From: Moraxellaceae bacterium UBA2031
Lineage (GTDB): Bacteria; Pseudomonadota; Gammaproteobacteria; Pseudomonadales; Moraxellaceae
DNA length: 7,932 nucleotides
Assembly (NCBI GenBank): GCA_002333145.1
Contig: DDBN01000044.1
Coordinates: 13,743 to 21,674, forward strand
Direction: 5' to 3'
The translations under genes were made by a program, and so were the position numbers. This document shows positions 6,264-7,932 of the stretch, one piece after another (positions within the stretch are counted from its first letter, which is position 1; every line of letters starts with the position of its first letter). The notes under the pieces are model-generated. The model searched no databases, was not told the origin of the DNA, and worked only from the letters and a program-made list of their open reading frames with translations.

Positions 6264-6320
6264 CCTGAAGGCCCTTTCCTAGCGGTGTGACCTGAAGGCC
6301 ACTAACGGTTAGGATTGACC
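6264..6320. repeat. Two tandem copies of a composite element, candidate AraC-regulator binding sites
   Basis: CCTGAAGGCC occurs at 6264-6273 and again at 6291-6300, 27 bp apart. Each copy is followed by a CTARCGGT element (6279-6286 and 6302-6309) and then by TGACC (6288-6292 and 6316-6320). The two units of about 29-30 bp are therefore in direct repeat and overlap by two bases. AraC-family proteins commonly bind direct repeats next to the promoter they control. The position, between the first paralogue and the regulator gene, fits. Confidence 0.5.
6302..6312. promoter_or_regulatory. Palindrome CTAACGGTTAG upstream of the first paralogue, candidate operator
   Basis: Perfect 5-bp half-sites CTAAC/GTTAG around a central G, within the second copy of the tandem composite element. 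A weak -10-like TAGGAA on the minus strand (6281-6276) lies 20 bp downstream. If that is the -10 box, the palindrome would cover the -35 position, as expected for an activator-dependent promoter lacking a good -35. Confidence 0.45.
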
Positions 6321-6364
6321 AGTCAGCAGGTAAACGACACATTTCATCACTCTGTTGAATGTAC

Positions 6365-6376
6365 CATTGATCAATG
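6365..6376. promoter_or_regulatory. Perfect 12-bp palindrome CATTGATCAATG in the divergent intergenic region
   Basis: CATTGA followed directly by its reverse complement TCAATG, with no spacer. It lies 73 bp upstream of the AraC regulator ATG and about 120 bp upstream of the first paralogue. A short direct repeat AATGTA (6358-6363 and 6373-6378) overlaps it. It may be an operator for the regulator gene itself or for another protein. No convincing -35/-10 pair for the regulator gene was found; TTGTCA at 6383-6388 is a possible -35 without a good -10. Confidence 0.4.
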
Positions 6377-6448
6377 TAAGTATTGTCAGGCTTGCTGAGT
6401 CCCTGCTAGGTCAGATCAGGCCAATATTCGTCCTTCAAGGCCAATAGT

Positions 6449-7483
6449 ATGTCCACACTCGAACTCCATCAGCCCTCTATTCCCATCAGTTATGCACGGC
6501 TGCTGGTAGACCTGTGTACTCGCTGGCATGTGGCACCTGAAGAGTTGATGGCGGGCACCGCATTGGCGCGCCAGCCTGCGCCGGCCAGTGATGTGCGTCT
6601 GACGCCGATGGAGTTTAATCAGATTGTTGATCGCGCCCTGCGTCTGACTGGTGAGCCTGCGCTGGGATACCATTTTGGTCTGCACCTCAAACTGTCAGCT
6701 CACGGGTTTCTGGGTTACGCCGTCATGACCAGCGCCACGCTGGGTGAGGCAATTCAGCTGGTGGAGAAGTACTTCACTACGCGCAGTGGAGCACTGCGTT
6801 TTCGGTCGTTTGTCGAGGGTGATACGGCAATTGTGCAGGTAGAAAGCACAGTCGATGTGGTAGCACCTTTTGCCTTCCCTTTTGAAAGTCTTTTAGTGGG
6901 CTTATGTCACGCGGGGGCGTACATCACGGGTGAGCAAGCCATGGATTCTGAGGTGTGGATTAATTACCCGGAGCCATCGTATTACGCGCGCTGTGCCGGC
7001 CTGCTGCCATGCCCTATCCGCTATAACATGCCGGTACACCAGTTACGCTTTCCTGCCGAGCTACTGAAAAAACAACTGCTGATGGCGGATGCCACTGCCT
7101 CGGAACAGGCACGGGAGCAGTGCGAACGCGAGTTGGCGGCATTATCCAGTCAGCCATTGATAACCCGTGTGCGTGCCCTGTTGGGAGAGGATTTAGCCAA
7201 TATGCCGGATCTGGATGCGGTGGCCAGCCGCTGTTGCATGTCTTCGCGCACACTTAAACGCAAGCTGGCAGGCCATGGGGTGACGTTTTCGGAGCTGCTG
7301 ACCACCATTCGCCGTGACGAGGCTCAGCTGCGGCTGGCCGAAGGACGACATAGTGTGGAGCAGATAGCCGGGCAGCTGGGCTACCGTGACCCCGCTAACT
7401 TTACGCGTGCTTTCAAGGCATGGACGGGCGAGACCCCACGGCAATACCGTGAAACAGTCCGTTTGGGCCAGCGCTTGTCCTGA
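6449..7483 (+). CDS. AraC-family transcriptional regulator (OruR-like, Arabinose_bd N-terminal domain)
   Basis: Cytoplasmic DNA-binding regulator of 344 residues. Residues about 20-205 form the ligand-sensing type of domain found in OruR-like AraC proteins (PF12625): LTPMEFNQIVDRALRLTGEPALGYHFG and GFLGYAVMTSATLGEAIQLVEKYFTTR are characteristic. The C-terminal third holds two helix-turn-helix motifs: PDLDAVASRCCMSSRTLKRKL (253-273) and SVEQIAGQLGYRDPANFTRAFKAWTGETPRQYR (302-334), the latter being the AraC signature. The ATG has AAGG (6437-6440) 8 nt upstream. It is divergent from the three-gene PF10118 cluster, with repeats and palindromes in the shared 204 bp; I infer it controls that cluster and perhaps itself. 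The inducer is unknown; regulators of this subfamily often respond to small organic acids, amino acids or lipid-related molecules. A 5-bp GTCCT/AGGAC stem with a 3-nt loop (7477-7489) spans the stop codon but lacks a T-tract. Confidence 0.93.
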   Translation: MSTLELHQPSIPISYARLLVDLCTRWHVAPEELMAGTALARQPAPASDVRLTPMEFNQIVDRALRLTGEPALGYHFGLHLKLSAHGFLGYAVMTSATLGEAIQLVEKYFTTRSGALRFRSFVEGDTAIVQVESTVDVVAPFAFPFESLLVGLCHAGAYITGEQAMDSEVWINYPEPSYYARCAGLLPCPIRYNMPVHQLRFPAELLKKQLLMADATASEQAREQCERELAALSSQPLITRVRALLGEDLANMPDLDAVASRCCMSSRTLKRKLAGHGVTFSELLTTIRRDEAQLRLAEGRHSVEQIAGQLGYRDPANFTRAFKAWTGETPRQYRETVRLGQRLS

Positions 7484-7493
7484 GAGGACGGGA

Positions 7494-7522
7494 TTGGGGT
7501 CAGCTCACTTCTGCGTCATAAT
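7494..7522 (+). promoter_or_regulatory. Putative sigma70 promoter for fbp
   Basis: TTGGGG (7494-7499, three of six bases of the -35 consensus) is followed by a 17-bp spacer and CATAAT (7517-7522, five of six of the -10 consensus). Transcription would begin near 7529, giving a leader of about 33 nt. It starts 10 bp after the regulator's stop codon, so fbp probably has its own promoter. Confidence 0.45.
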
Positions 7523-7561
7523 CCGCCACCTTACCTCGCCTGAATCTCCTCGGAGTCCTGC

Positions 7562-7932
7562 ATGTCCCGCATCACACTCAGCCATTATCTGGTTGAACAG
7601 CAGCGCAATAACCCTGTCATTACCCCCGATCTGCGACTCATCGTGGAAAGCGTGGCAAGTGCCTGTAAGGCCATCGGTGTGGCCATTGGCAAGGGCGAGT
7701 TGGCGGGTGTGCTTGGCGGCGCGGGCAGCGAGAATGTGCAGGGTGAGGCACAGAAAAAGCTCGATGTAATCTCGAATGACATTCTTATTCGCACCAAGCA
7801 GGCTAATGGCACACTGGCTGCCATGGCGTCAGAAGAAATGGATGAGATTTACCTCATTCCTACGGAATATCCGCAGGGTGATTATCTGCTGACCTTTGAT
7901 CCACTCGATGGCTCCAGCAATATCGATGTGAA
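7562..7932 (+). CDS. fbp: Fructose-1,6-bisphosphatase class 1, N-terminal part, cut by window edge
   Basis: Hydrolyses fructose 1,6-bisphosphate to fructose 6-phosphate and phosphate, the irreversible step of gluconeogenesis, in the cytoplasm with Mg2+. The frame is open from ATG 7562 to the last base: 123 codons and two bases, about a third of the usual length of roughly 330 residues. GGAG (7552-7555) lies 6 nt upstream. The N terminus MSRITLSHYLVEQQ is typical of proteobacterial class 1 enzymes, followed by GVLGGAGSENVQGEAQKKLDV. The metal-binding residues are present: ASEEMDE (Glu91, Glu92) and the signature FDPLDGSSNIDV (Asp113, Asp116 with the phosphate-binding Gly-Ser-Ser). It follows the AraC gene on the same strand after 78 bp with its own promoter-like sequence, so no functional link to the PF10118 cluster is implied. 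Confidence 0.96.
   Translation, partial: MSRITLSHYLVEQQRNNPVITPDLRLIVESVASACKAIGVAIGKGELAGVLGGAGSENVQGEAQKKLDVISNDILIRTKQANGTLAAMASEEMDEIYLIPTEYPQGDYLLTFDPLDGSSNIDV

Noticed and set aside
7477..7489. GTCCT/AGGAC stem at the end of the AraC gene as a terminator
   Set aside because: Only 5 bp, overlaps the stop codon, and no T-tract follows.
7386..7769. 127-codon plus-strand open frame overlapping the AraC end and fbp start
   Set aside because: Out of frame with two well-supported genes, and it crosses their junction; the fbp frame starting at 7562 has clear class 1 motifs.

Overview
The window looks like chromosomal DNA of a gammaproteobacterium, probably of the Pseudomonadales/Oceanospirillales type. 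It carries a cytochrome c5 gene convergent with a Rep-type helicase gene, a class 1 fructose-1,6-bisphosphatase of the proteobacterial kind, and an OruR-like AraC regulator. Genus cannot be fixed from the sequence alone. No tRNA, rRNA, CRISPR array, insertion sequence or phage gene is visible. The two ends are cut through genes: a CBS-domain protein on the left and fbp on the right.

Left part (1-3165): the tail of a CBS-domain (HPP-type) protein is followed by a secreted cytochrome c5 gene with its own promoter-like sequence and a strong, symmetrical terminator. Facing it is rep, encoding a 3'-5' superfamily 1 DNA helicase, which has a recognisable sigma70-like promoter and a leader hairpin.

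Central part (3187-6448): three tandem minus-strand paralogues of the COG3687/PF10118 family, annotated in databases as 'predicted metal-dependent hydrolase'. The first transcribed gene (5417-6244) is separated from the next by 172 bp (134 bp of it between coding ends and hairpin-containing); the second and third overlap by 4 bp (ATGA). The last paralogue has an extra basic Ala/Lys/Pro-rich tail of about 100 residues, and a terminator follows it. A divergent AraC-family regulator gene (6449-7483) shares the 204-bp intergenic region. That region and the one upstream of the second paralogue both contain the palindrome CTAACnGTTAG, so the regulator may control the whole cluster.

The most interesting point is biochemical. 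All three paralogues keep a Glu / Glu-x2-His / Glu / His-x3-Glu-x2-His pattern whose spacing closely resembles the diiron ligands of AurF-type oxygenases. I infer that these 'hydrolases' may be ferritin-like diiron oxygenases under AraC control. The substrate is unknown.

Right part (7484-7932): a promoter-like sequence and the first 123 codons of fbp (gluconeogenesis), running off the window.
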